Assembly (NCBI GenBank): GCA_046757725.1
Contig: JBHHYU010000102.1
Coordinates: 1 to 10,006, forward strand
DNA length: 10,006 bases
Direction: 5' to 3'
Source: JBHHYU01 sp046757725
GTDB lineage: Bacteria; Desulfobacterota; Binatia; UBA9968
Part shown: piece after piece, positions 1 through 6,725 of the stretch
How positions within the stretch are numbered: the first letter of the stretch is position 1
How the letters are laid out: every line of letters begins with the position of its first letter
Program-made: the position numbers and the translations under genes
Notes under the pieces: model-generated
Databases searched by the model: none
What the model was told of the DNA's origin: nothing
Seen by the model: the letters and a program-made list of their open reading frames with translations, nothing else

Positions 1-2
1 TA

Positions 3-95
3 GCTACCTTGTGGTCGAGCCTGAAGATTAACATCCCCTCTCAGTGGGTAAAAAAGTGGCTGAACCAAAAGTGGCGTCGCGTCGGTGGCAGATGA
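3..95 (+). CDS. C-terminal end of an upstream gene (partial, unidentified)
   Basis: An open frame enters from the left edge and stops at TGA 93-95. The visible end is basic and tryptophan-rich (it includes KINIPSQWVKKWLNQKWRR). Its stop overlaps an in-frame ATG of the permease gene at 92 as ATGA, the same junction style seen twice further down this operon. That is the main reason to believe it. A competing frame ends at TAA 29-31 and cannot be excluded. About 30 residues are too few to name a family. If real, this gene would be cotranscribed with the lipid transporter. Confidence 0.35.
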   Translation, partial: ATLWSSLKINIPSQWVKKWLNQKWRRVGGR

Positions 96-1207
96 GCTTT
101 GTTCGGCAAGCGGATAATACCCTGGTTGTCCGTCTCGCCGGGAGCTGGAAAATGCAGGATAGGCTTCCGTCGCGGATCGAGCTACAGAAGCGGTTAGAAT
201 CGGGACCTCGGGTCCAGCGTATTATCTTCGATACCCAGGCCATCACAGCCTGGGACACGGGACTTCTGACCTTCCTGACCAGGATTCTTGACCAGTCTGC
301 CAGGAACCGGATTGACACTGATCGGGAGGGTCTGCCTCCAGGTGTCAGGCGGCTTCTGAATCTGGCTGAGGCGGTTCCGGAGAAGACGGATGCCCGTGTG
401 CAATACGTTCAGCCCTCCTTTCTCCAACGCGTTGGAACAGCCGTTATGGGCTCCGGGTACTCGCTTTCGGAGATGGTTACCTTCCTGGGTGAAGTGACTC
501 TCACTTTCGTGAAGCTGATCCGTCTGAAGGCGCGCTATCGGGCTTCGGATCTTTGGCTCTTAATCCAGGAATGCGGCGCCCAGGCCCTACCCATCGTAAC
601 CCTGATCAGTTTTCTGGTGGGAGTGATTCTCGCCTTTGTCGGAGCGATCCAACTGAGGCAGTTTGGGGCCCAGATCTACGTGGCTAATCTCGTTGGCATC
701 GCCATGGTTCGGGAGATGGGTGCTATGATGACGGGTATCATCATGGCCGGAAGAACAGGCGCTGCCTTTGCCGCACAACTCGGCACCATGAAGGTAACCC
801 AGGAGATTGACGCCTTCACCACCATGGGGTTCTCGCCGCTGGAATTTCTAGTGCTCCCCCGGATGATGGCGTTGATTTTGATGATGCCCCTACTCTGCCT
901 GTACTCCGACTTCGTTGGCATCTTGGGCGGCGCTGCCGTAGGGCTTGGCATGCTCGATCTCTCGTGGGCTACGTACATGCGGCAAACCGCGTCTTCGATC
1001 GACCTCACATCACTCTTTGGCGGTGTATTCAAAAGTTCCGTTTACGGAGTCCTCATTGCTATCTCCGGCTGCCTGCGAGGCCTGCAATGCGGTAACAGTT
1101 CCTCGGCGGTGGGGGATGCGGCCACTTCCGCCGTGGTCACGGGAATCGTCTTTATCATTACCGCCTGCGGTTTGTTTGCAGTCGTCTTTTACGTTTTGGG
1201 ACTTTGA
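92..1207 (+). CDS. mlaE: STAS-domain/MlaE fusion: permease of an MCE-type lipid ABC transporter
   Basis: Inner-membrane permease subunit of an Mla-like ABC transporter that moves phospholipids or other lipids across the envelope. From ATG 92 it is 371 aa. Residues about 2-99 form a STAS-like domain (strand VVRLAGSW near 13-20, DTGLL near 55-59), the role played by separate MlaB in E. coli. The rest is the MlaE domain: hydrophobic segments near 164-186, 253-288, 312-328 and 347-371, with the family signature REMGAMMTGIIMAGRTGAAF at 207-226 followed by QEIDA near 237-241. The start is uncertain. GTG 44 would add 16 residues but has no Shine-Dalgarno sequence. ATG 92 overlaps the upstream stop as ATGA and has GGTGG just before it, although the spacing is short. 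The ATPase gene starts 4 nt after the stop. Family assignment is firm; the transported lipid is not visible. Confidence 0.92.
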   Translation: MSFVRQADNTLVVRLAGSWKMQDRLPSRIELQKRLESGPRVQRIIFDTQAITAWDTGLLTFLTRILDQSARNRIDTDREGLPPGVRRLLNLAEAVPEKTDARVQYVQPSFLQRVGTAVMGSGYSLSEMVTFLGEVTLTFVKLIRLKARYRASDLWLLIQECGAQALPIVTLISFLVGVILAFVGAIQLRQFGAQIYVANLVGIAMVREMGAMMTGIIMAGRTGAAFAAQLGTMKVTQEIDAFTTMGFSPLEFLVLPRMMALILMMPLLCLYSDFVGILGGAAVGLGMLDLSWATYMRQTASSIDLTSLFGGVFKSSVYGVLIAISGCLRGLQCGNSSSAVGDAATSAVVTGIVFIITACGLFAVVFYVLGL

Positions 1208-1211
1208 GAGA

Positions 1212-1994
1212 ATGGATCCGGTTTGCCAAGAAAACTTGACGCCTCATATCACCGTGCGGAATCTCACCATGGCCTATGGCAGCTTCGTGTTGATGCACAA
1301 TCTCAATTTCACAGTCAACCATGGTGATGTTTTTATTATTATGGGTGGTAGTGGTTGCGGTAAAAGCACATTGCTGCGCTATCTCATTGGGCTCAAGGAA
1401 ACGGAAGGCCGTGGGGATATCTTTTACGGAGACGAGAATTTTTCAATAGCGGAACCGCTGCAAAAAGAATCCATTCGTCGACGGTTCGGCGTCCTCTTCC
1501 AGAGCGGTGCCCTCTGGAGTTCCATGACCCTGGCGGAAAATGTGGGACTACCATTGGAAGAATATACGGATCTCAGTCCGAATGAGATCCGCGAAGTGGC
1601 GTCGCTGAAACTAACCTTGGTGGGCCTGAAGGGTTTTGAGGATTTCTATCCATCCCAGATCAGTGGTGGCATGCAGAAGCGAGCAGGATTGGCCCGTGCC
1701 ATGGCGTTGGATCCGGATATCCTTTTTTTCGATGAGCCGTCGGCAGGCCTCGATCCCATCAGCTCTCGGCTACTGGACAACCTAATCCTGGAGCTGCGAG
1801 ACAGTCTCGGCGCCACCCTAGTCGTGGTGACACACGAGCTGGCCAGTATTTTTGCCATCGGCAACAATAGTGTATTTCTCGACTCGGAATCCAGGACCAT
1901 GATCGCTGGGGGTGCTCCCAAGGAGTTGCTTTCCCATTCGGAGGATCCAAGGGTACGACGGTTCCTGACCCGGGGAGAGGAGGAGAAACAATGA
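1212..1994 (+). CDS. mlaF: MlaF-type ABC transporter ATPase
   Basis: Cytoplasmic ATPase that powers the MlaE permease; 260 aa, the usual MlaF length. All ABC motifs are intact: Walker A GGSGCGKS at 45-52, Q-loop Gln97 (LFQSGALW), signature ISGGMQKR near 150-157, Walker B ILFFDE at 170-175 with Asp174 and catalytic Glu175, D-loop SAGLDP, and H-loop His208 in VVVTHE. The FQSGALWSSMTLAENV stretch is typical of MlaF rather than of generic importers. The reading frame is open upstream to an ATG at 945, but that region lies inside mlaE. ATG 1212, 4 nt after the mlaE stop and preceded by GAGAGA, is the sensible start and suggests translational coupling. The stop overlaps the mlaD start. Confidence 0.95.
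   Translation: MDPVCQENLTPHITVRNLTMAYGSFVLMHNLNFTVNHGDVFIIMGGSGCGKSTLLRYLIGLKETEGRGDIFYGDENFSIAEPLQKESIRRRFGVLFQSGALWSSMTLAENVGLPLEEYTDLSPNEIREVASLKLTLVGLKGFEDFYPSQISGGMQKRAGLARAMALDPDILFFDEPSAGLDPISSRLLDNLILELRDSLGATLVVVTHELASIFAIGNNSVFLDSESRTMIAGGAPKELLSHSEDPRVRRFLTRGEEEKQ
1978..1984 (+). promoter_or_regulatory. Ribosome binding site of mlaD
   Basis: AGGAGGA lies inside the last codons of mlaF, six bases before ATG 1991. It is the strongest Shine-Dalgarno match seen in the window. It fixes the mlaD start and suggests high-level or independent initiation of MlaD despite the 4-nt overlap. Confidence 0.75.
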
Positions 1995-3022
1995 GCAAAG
2001 AAATCAGTCCGACCCGGGTCGGTGCTTTCGTCATGGGGGCATTGGCCCTGGTTGTCATCGGTGTAATCATGTTCGGCTCGGGACGCCTTTTCCAGAAGAC
2101 GTATCAGTTCATTCTCTATTTCAGCAGCTCTGTTAACGGACTCAATGTTGGTGCCCCGGTCAAAGCTAAAGGGGTTGAGATTGGTACGGTTACCAATATT
2201 CTACTGGCGCTGGACGCGGAGACGGGAGTTCCCATGATCCCTGTGATCATTGAAATTGATTTGGACAAGTTGACCAGTAGGGGTGCCAGCAGTGCTGCGT
2301 TGACCGACCCTGCCGTCTTTGAATCTTTGATTCACCGCGGTTTTCGGGGACAGCTGGCCATGCAGAGTTTGGTTACGGGTCTACTCTATATTGACCTCGA
2401 TTTTCATCCCGGAAGCCCCGCAAACTTCGTCCAGCCCGCAGCGTCCAGATACAAGGAAATTCCGACCTTACCTACCGCCTTTGAAGAGGCGCAGTCAACA
2501 GTGAAAAAAATCATGGCCCGGCTCGAGAAGATCAACTTCGAGCCATTTATGAAGTCGGCGAGTACGACCGTTGAAGGTTTAAACCGACTGGTTAACTCGC
2601 CTGAGCTGAAAGAGGCCATTCGCTCCCTGAACACAACCATGACGGACTTGCAGAAACTGGTTAAGAATCTTGATGCGCAGATTGCGCCTTTGGCAACCAG
2701 CATGAAAAATACCTCCGATGCAGCTCACGGAGCCCTGACGAATGTTCAGCAGGCGGTGCGGAATATTGATGACCGGGTCGAGGCGCTGGCGTCCAGTCTC
2801 CAGGAGACTTCCAAATCGGTTCGTGCTACCATGGCGCAAGCGAAAAAGTCACTCTCAACAGTAGACAGTGTTATCAAAGATGACTCACCAGTGAGCCAGG
2901 CTCTCGCTAATGCCCTCAGGGAGCTTTCGACTGCAGCTCGGTCTATCCGAGTCCTGGCCGATTATCTTGAGCGACACCCGAATGCCTTGCTTTACGGTAA
3001 GACGGAGACACGGGATCAATGA
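1991..3022 (+). CDS. mlaD: MlaD-family MCE-domain protein with long helical C-terminus
   Basis: Inner-membrane-anchored periplasmic substrate-binding subunit; MCE domains form hexameric rings with a central lipid pore. The 343-aa product has a short cytoplasmic N-terminus, one transmembrane helix (about 10-30), and a single MCE domain (about 37-140, with GAPVKAKGVEIGTV at 54-67 and LVTGLLYIDLDF at 127-138). The EIPTLP motif at 156-161 is common in this group. Residues about 165-325 are helical and low in Pro and Gly, rich in Ser, Thr, Ala and Leu, suggesting a coiled-coil barrel. The tail carries LADYLERHPNALLYGK at 322-337, a motif I associate with PqiB/LetB-like and lipoprotein-linked MCE proteins. 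The protein is much longer than E. coli MlaD (about 180 aa), so it may bridge part of the periplasm rather than rely only on a carrier. It is coupled to both neighbours by ATGA overlaps. Confidence 0.93.
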   Translation: MSKEISPTRVGAFVMGALALVVIGVIMFGSGRLFQKTYQFILYFSSSVNGLNVGAPVKAKGVEIGTVTNILLALDAETGVPMIPVIIEIDLDKLTSRGASSAALTDPAVFESLIHRGFRGQLAMQSLVTGLLYIDLDFHPGSPANFVQPAASRYKEIPTLPTAFEEAQSTVKKIMARLEKINFEPFMKSASTTVEGLNRLVNSPELKEAIRSLNTTMTDLQKLVKNLDAQIAPLATSMKNTSDAAHGALTNVQQAVRNIDDRVEALASSLQETSKSVRATMAQAKKSLSTVDSVIKDDSPVSQALANALRELSTAARSIRVLADYLERHPNALLYGKTETRDQ

Positions 3023-3633
3023 TGCGACGTCCTAATTGTAGGCTTTTGGCCGTGGCTGTCGGTGCCTCCCTGATTTCGCTCGGAGGCTGTGCCACCACCC
3101 AGCCCACGAGTTACTATGTTTTGGCCTCACTCCCCGCGGCAAGGGTCGAAACAGGGTTTACACCCAGCGCCCACAGTATCGCAATCGGTGTTGGTCCCAT
3201 TGAGCTGCCGCAGTATCTTGACCGGCCACAGATCGTGACCCGCGCGAGTCGCAATGAGCTTGGCATTGCTGAATTCGATCGTTGGGCAGAGCCCCTTAAA
3301 AACAGTTTTGCCAACGTTCTCGCAGAGAATCTATCCGTCCTGATCCCCACAGATCATATAGCTGTTTTTCCTTGGAATCGTTCGACACCCATCGATTACC
3401 AGGTGAGGGTTGAAGTGACACGCTTTGAAGGGACCTCAGGCGGGGAGGTTTCGCTCATCGCGCGGTGGTCTATCTCCGGGAAGAACAAAAGAAAGGTGTT
3501 AATGATCAGAAAATCAAGCGTTAAGGAGTCCACAGAGGCAATGAATTACAAGAGCACGGTTTCCGCCATGAACCGGGCGCTGGGCAATCTTAGTCGCCAG
3601 ATCGCTGCAGCTATCAAGACTGTCAAAAAGTAA
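3019..3633 (+). CDS. PqiC-like (DUF330) ABC-transport auxiliary lipoprotein
   Basis: A predicted lipoprotein of 204 aa. It has a basic N-terminus, a hydrophobic core and the lipobox LGGC at 21-24, so Cys24 would be lipidated. Ala25 follows the Cys, with no Asp inner-membrane retention signal, which fits an outer-membrane location. Marks of the DUF330/ABC_trans_aux family are YYVL near 32-35, IGVGPIELPQYLDRPQIVTR near 56-75 and FDRWAEPL at 86-93. In PqiABC the corresponding lipoprotein is thought to dock the MCE needle at the outer membrane; I infer the same role here with MlaD. It starts at ATG 3019, overlapping the mlaD stop as ATGA. A second ATG follows at once at 3022. It is the last clear gene of the operon. 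Confidence 0.88.
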   Translation: MMRRPNCRLLAVAVGASLISLGGCATTQPTSYYVLASLPAARVETGFTPSAHSIAIGVGPIELPQYLDRPQIVTRASRNELGIAEFDRWAEPLKNSFANVLAENLSVLIPTDHIAVFPWNRSTPIDYQVRVEVTRFEGTSGGEVSLIARWSISGKNKRKVLMIRKSSVKESTEAMNYKSTVSAMNRALGNLSRQIAAAIKTVKK

Positions 3634-3660
3634 ATGCTTTTGTGACAACTAGGAATTTGT

Positions 3661-3735
3661 ATGGGCGGTAAGGATCATACCAAAATTCTGATAACAGGAC
3701 CCCAAAGGCTCACGAACTATCTCTTAGGGAGATAG
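3661..3735 (+). CDS. Possible 24-codon small ORF
   Basis: ATG 3661 is preceded by AGGA at 3651-3654 with six bases of spacing, better than several real genes here. It lies 27 nt after the lipoprotein stop and would encode 24 residues (begins MGGKDHTKILITG) ending at TAG 3733-3735. I recognise no family. It could be a translated small peptide, the remains of a longer gene, or chance. Its end overlaps the first CTATCTC hairpin, so translation would affect that structure. Confidence 0.22.
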   Translation: MGGKDHTKILITGPQRLTNYLLGR

Positions 3736-3755
3736 GCTATCTCGGCCTGAGATCG
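3717..3755 (+). other. Two tandem stem-loops sharing the same half-sites
   Basis: CTATCTC (3717-3723) pairs perfectly with GAGATAG (3729-3735) around a TTAGG loop. One base later CTATCTC recurs (3737-3743) and faces GAGATCG (3749-3755) with one mismatch. The middle GAGATAG could pair with either CTATCTC, giving mutually exclusive folds. There is no T-run afterwards, so this is not a standard terminator. It may stabilise the 3' end of the operon mRNA or act as a switch; that is inference. Confidence 0.4.
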
Positions 3756-3855
3756 TCGCTCCTAGGACATTGATGAAAGTCGTTTCTCTCTTCTTCCCGG
3801 TCCTATCCCCTAAACATTACAGACAGTCTGATACATCAAAGCGGCGGTGACCTAT

Positions 3856-3884
3856 TTGCACTTTTGCCATAAGTATCGTAAGAT
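3856..3884 (+). promoter_or_regulatory. Weak sigma70-like promoter candidate upstream of element A
   Basis: TTGCAC, a 17-nt spacer, then TAAGAT. The -10 matches TATAAT at four of six positions and the -35 keeps TTG. Initiation near 3891 would place element A inside an approximately 230-nt leader of mlaC. This is a guess from consensus matching. Confidence 0.22.
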
Positions 3885-3920
3885 ATTTAAGAGAGGGCGC
3901 TTTAAAAGAATTATTCGAGA

Positions 3921-4030
3921 TTATTAGGAAACCCTGTAGCTTACAGCGGGCGCAAACTCGACGGGGTTTCCAAAAAAAAGAGAAACAGCGGTCTTCCCTT
4001 TAGTTGGCTGCGGGGCTTTAACTCCCGTGG
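3921..4030 (+). repeat. Structured intergenic element, copy A
   Basis: This stretch aligns with 8347-8453. Both begin TTATTAGGAA. Without gaps about 39 of the first 54 bases agree, including GCGGG, CAAA and GGGTTT blocks, and a shared CTTT..TTGGC block follows further on. Positions 3927-3937 and 3961-3971 form an 11-pair stem (GGAAACCCTGT with ACGGGGTTTCC, one G-T pair), followed by eight A. A second possible hairpin is CGGGG with CTCCCG near 4011-4026. It ends just before the extended -10 of mlaC. It could be a structured RNA, a cis-acting leader or a small dispersed repeat. Orientation is given relative to the flanking + strand genes. Confidence 0.45.
3927..3971 (+). other. 11-bp stem-loop in element A
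   Basis: The left arm 3927-3937 pairs with 3961-3971: ten Watson-Crick pairs and one G-T. The 23-nt loop can itself hold TGTA/TACA or part of an AAACTC/GGGTTT hairpin as alternatives. The A-run after the stem (3972-3979) rules out an intrinsic terminator on the + strand, and there is no T-run for the minus strand either. It is the strongest stem in the 491-nt gap. Confidence 0.5.
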
Positions 4031-4031
4031 T

Positions 4032-4040
4032 TGATATAAT
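4032..4040 (+). promoter_or_regulatory. Extended -10 promoter for mlaC
   Basis: TGATATAAT contains a perfect TATAAT (4035-4040) preceded by the TGn extension, which lets sigma70 work without a good -35. I see no good -35 at the expected distance. Transcription would begin near 4047, giving a leader of about 78 nt before mlaC. This supports mlaC being expressed separately from mlaE-F-D. Confidence 0.45.
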
Positions 4041-4124
4041 TAGTTTAACATTCCCTTTTGCGCACCCTTACATCCGCCTTTATCGGTATGGTGGGACTCA
4101 TTTCTTGAAGAATAGGAAAAGAAC

Positions 4125-4721
4125 GTGAAAAACAAAACTACCGTGTGGTTCGTTTTAGGCATAATGGGGCTTCTATGGATTCCTTTGTCTCTTTGGGCGG
4201 CAGACCCTATGGATCAGATCAGCTCTGCCGTGGATAAGGGACTGCAGGTGCTTAACGAGGACAATCTCAGGGGGAAGGAAAATAGAAAGGAGCTTATTGC
4301 ACGGTTACGGGAGATTGTCTATCCCGTTTTTGACTTTAAGGAGATGGCCAAGCGGTCGTTAGGGGCTCACTGGAGGCGCCGTAGCGCAGAAGAGCGAGAG
4401 GAGTTCGTTAAACTTTTTACCGCACTTCTGGAAAAAACTTATGCGAGCAAGGTTAGTCTCTATAACGATCAGAAAGTCGTTTTTATGGGCCAAAGGGTTG
4501 ACGACAGTTACGCGGAAGTCAATTCCAAGGTCGTGACCAAAAAGGGAGAGGAATTTTCAGTCAAGTATAAGGCACGACTCGAAGATAAGGGCTGGAAAGT
4601 CTATGACCTGGTAGTTGAAAACATCAGCCTGGTCAATAATTACCGGTCTCAATTTAACCGGGTGATCAACAAATCGTCATTCAAGAACCTCATCGAGAAG
4701 CTGAGGGCAAAAACACGGTGA
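4125..4721 (+). CDS. mlaC: MlaC/Ttg2D-family periplasmic lipid-binding protein
   Basis: Soluble periplasmic carrier thought to ferry phospholipid between the MCE complex and the outer membrane; 198 aa, the usual length. The signal peptide is clear: basic MKNK, a hydrophobic core to about residue 23, and a likely cleavage at A25 or A26 (SLWAADP). Family marks are FDF at 69-71, MAKRSLGAHWR near 74-84, the acidic/basic helix EEREEFVKLFTALLEKTY at 89-106, and YDLVVENISLVNNYRSQF at 160-177 near the end. The start is GTG 4125 with AGGA at 4114-4117, seven bases away. Unlike E. coli mlaFEDCB it is 491 nt away from the transporter genes, with its own promoter candidate. No mlaA is in view. A hopanoid-locus HpnM-like role is a less likely alternative. 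Confidence 0.88.
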   Translation: MKNKTTVWFVLGIMGLLWIPLSLWAADPMDQISSAVDKGLQVLNEDNLRGKENRKELIARLREIVYPVFDFKEMAKRSLGAHWRRRSAEEREEFVKLFTALLEKTYASKVSLYNDQKVVFMGQRVDDSYAEVNSKVVTKKGEEFSVKYKARLEDKGWKVYDLVVENISLVNNYRSQFNRVINKSSFKNLIEKLRAKTR

Positions 4722-4921
4722 GGTGTAGACGGTAGCCCTGCGCCGATTCCCCGCCCCCCATATACTAAAATGTCTACTCGCCTTGAGAGTATTGTGCTAC
4801 GGGAAACCTTTCTATTTTGTACGAAACAGGTTTGGTTAAAGCGCTCGTGCCTCACTCAAACTAAGCACAGTTACGTGTAATTTGACTCGTGGCCCTGTGT
4901 ATCGATTGATGGGAGATTGAT

Positions 4922-6673
4922 ATGGGGGAGAACTGCACTCCACGTTACGGTTCGGATCTTATCGTAGCTCTTTTAAAGGTTCTCGGTATCGAATACATCG
5001 CATTAAACCCGGGTTCGAGCTTTCGTGGGATTCACGACTCATTGGTCAATTACAACGGAAACCGCAATCCTGAGACTGTCCTTTGTTGCCACGAGGAGAT
5101 CGCTGTCTCCGTGGCTCATGGTTATGCCAAGGCCGCGGGCAAACCGATGGCGGCCATTGTTCACAACGTCGTTGGTCTACAGCATGCCTCGATGGCAATC
5201 TACAACGCTTGGTGTGACCGAACGCCTATCCTGGTGCTGGGTGGTTCCGGCCCGATGGATGCAAGCAGCCGCCGGCCGTGGATTGATTGGATTCATAGCG
5301 CGCTGGTGCAGGGAAATCTTGTGCGTGACTTTGTCAAATGGGATGATCAACCAGGTGGCGTCGGAGCAATCCCTAGCACATTGATGCGGGGTTACCGCGT
5401 GGCGGTGACAGAACCCAAAGGGCCAGTCTATCTCTGCTTCGATGTGGAGCACCAAGAGGCTCCATTGGAAAAAGAGATTCCGGTTCCGGATCCGTTGCGC
5501 TTCCAACCTCCGGCTCCACTGCAAGCGGATAGTGGCGCTATTAGACAGGCTGCACGACTTCTCGCAGAGGCGCAAACTCCAGTTATCCTGGCCGACTACA
5601 TGGGAAGAAACAATTCCTCCGTGCTGAGTCTCGTCGAACTGGCTGATCTCTTGGCCATACCGGTAATCGACTGTGGTGCAAGGCTCAACTTCCCCAATAC
5701 TCACTCCTTTAACCTGACCGGCAAAGAAAAAGAATTGGTTGCACAAGCTGACGTTGTCCTAGGGCTCGATATCATGGACATGTACGGTGCCCTGGCGCGC
5801 TATGAACCAAAAACAAGAGGCTCGACCATGGGGTTAAAGCCCGATTGCAAGGTGATCCACGTCACTCTCGCCGACCTGGCCGTACGCGGATGGTCTACCG
5901 AGGTCCAAGAACTGGCGCCCGTGGACCTTGCGATCACGGCCGATACACAAGCTTTTCTTCCGGCATTGGTCGAAGAGATCAAGAGGCAAGGAAGATTTAC
6001 TAAGGGCGTCGTTGAACAACGAGAAAAGCATTTTTCTGTCCAGCATCACGAGATTCGGGCACACTGGCAAAGCGAACTCAAGCGCCGCTGGGATGAGAAA
6101 CCGATCTCTCCGCCACGCTTGGCCCATGAAGTCTGGGAATCCATCAAGAAAGAATCATGGCTGTTGGTCAGTGGAAAACTTCGGGGTTGGCCGAGCCGTT
6201 TGTGGGATTGGAACAAGCCGGGGCTCTTTCTTGGAGGTTATGGTGGTGGGGGACTCGGGTACGGACCGGGTGCTTCAGTCGGTGCGTCACTCGTTCATCG
6301 GGGGACAGGAACCGTATGTATCAATTTGCAGCGTGATGGGGACTTCCTCTTTACACCAAGTGCCCTTTGGACTGCGGCCAACACCGAGGTCCCGCTGCTG
6401 ACCGTGATGACAAATAACCGGACTTACTATAATGACGAGGAACACCAAGAGAAGATTACATTAGCCCGCGGTCGTCCGCCAGAGAACAAAGTAGTTGCCA
6501 TGAGGATGGAGAAACCGCCGGTGGATTTTGCCGCTCTGGCTCGCTCTTTCGGTATTTCAGGGGAGGGGCCGATCGAGGAGCCGGACAAGATCCGCCCTGC
6601 ATTGGAACGGGCCCTCAAGGTCATAAAGGATGGGTGTCCGGCGCTGGTCGATGTGATTATCCAGTCAACTTGA
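4922..6673 (+). CDS. ThDP-dependent enzyme, acetolactate synthase/benzoylformate decarboxylase superfamily
   Basis: A stand-alone thiamine-diphosphate enzyme of 583 aa, the normal three-domain size. The N-terminal pyrimidine-binding domain (about 8-180) has LNPGSSFRGIHDSLV at 28-42 and CHEEIAVSVAHGYAK at 56-70. Glu58 is the expected catalytic Glu that activates the cofactor. A middle domain (about 205-350) follows. The C-terminal pyrophosphate-binding domain has QRDGDFLFTPSALWTAA at 470-486 and NNRTYYN at 498-504, matching the GDG-x(25)-NN metal/ThDP motif, except that the first Gly is Arg471. The metal ligand Asp472 is kept. I believe DGD is common in this uncharacterised subfamily. The substrate is unknown; no small ALS regulatory subunit is adjacent, so classical acetolactate synthase is unlikely. 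GGGAG at 4911-4915 is a well-placed ribosome site. The 200-nt gap after mlaC has no convincing promoter. Confidence 0.85.
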   Translation: MGENCTPRYGSDLIVALLKVLGIEYIALNPGSSFRGIHDSLVNYNGNRNPETVLCCHEEIAVSVAHGYAKAAGKPMAAIVHNVVGLQHASMAIYNAWCDRTPILVLGGSGPMDASSRRPWIDWIHSALVQGNLVRDFVKWDDQPGGVGAIPSTLMRGYRVAVTEPKGPVYLCFDVEHQEAPLEKEIPVPDPLRFQPPAPLQADSGAIRQAARLLAEAQTPVILADYMGRNNSSVLSLVELADLLAIPVIDCGARLNFPNTHSFNLTGKEKELVAQADVVLGLDIMDMYGALARYEPKTRGSTMGLKPDCKVIHVTLADLAVRGWSTEVQELAPVDLAITADTQAFLPALVEEIKRQGRFTKGVVEQREKHFSVQHHEIRAHWQSELKRRWDEKPISPPRLAHEVWESIKKESWLLVSGKLRGWPSRLWDWNKPGLFLGGYGGGGLGYGPGASVGASLVHRGTGTVCINLQRDGDFLFTPSALWTAANTEVPLLTVMTNNRTYYNDEEHQEKITLARGRPPENKVVAMRMEKPPVDFAALARSFGISGEGPIEEPDKIRPALERALKVIKDGCPALVDVIIQST

Positions 6674-6682
6674 TGGTTGGAA

Positions 6683-6706
6683 TCTTGCGGTTCGGGGTTC
6701 GCAAGA
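6683..6706. terminator. Stem-loop between convergent genes, possible terminator
   Basis: TCTTGCG (6683-6689) pairs with CGCAAGA (6700-6706) around a 10-nt loop. An alternative GTTC-GCAA-GAAC tetraloop hairpin lies at 6697-6708. It sits in the 52-nt gap between the convergent ThDP-enzyme gene and the CPCC-protein gene, where a bidirectional terminator is expected. Neither strand has a proper T-run, so the call is weak. Confidence 0.3.
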
Positions 6707-6725
6707 ACAGCAGGCACAAGGCTTT

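Larger units (their letters stand above)
3634..4124. other. 491-nt intergenic region between the lipoprotein gene and mlaC
   Basis: No long gene is present on either strand. From left to right it holds a 24-codon ORF with a good ribosome site, two adjacent hairpins built on CTATCTC/GAGATAG, a pyrimidine-rich stretch (about 3780-3815), a weak promoter candidate (3856-3884), the structured element A (3921-4030) and an extended -10 promoter (4032-4040). I see no canonical Rho-independent terminator for the upstream operon. The length and the amount of structure are unusual next to the overlapping genes upstream, and suggest that mlaC is a separate transcription unit with a regulated leader. Confidence 0.6.

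Noticed and set aside
945..1211. Upstream extension of the mlaF frame to ATG 945
   Set aside because: It runs inside mlaE in another frame. ATG 1212 gives the normal MlaF length and N-terminus.
3927..3971. Resemblance of element A to a GEMM (c-di-GMP) riboswitch (AAACC, hairpin, GGGCGCAAA)
   Set aside because: The GNRA tetraloop, its receptor and the second helix are not recognisable, and copy B does not keep the key bases.
4725..4777. Inverted repeat GTAGAC/GTCTAC after mlaC
   Set aside because: The 41-nt loop and lack of a T-run make a terminator unlikely. The C-rich loop could suit Rho, but nothing specific supports that.
4770..4880. 36-codon ORF between mlaC and the ThDP enzyme
   Set aside because: No ribosome site and a composition unlike a protein; it is probably chance.
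4882..4910. TTGACT with ATTGAT as a promoter for the ThDP enzyme
   Set aside because: The -10 matches poorly, and the transcript would begin at or in the ribosome site.
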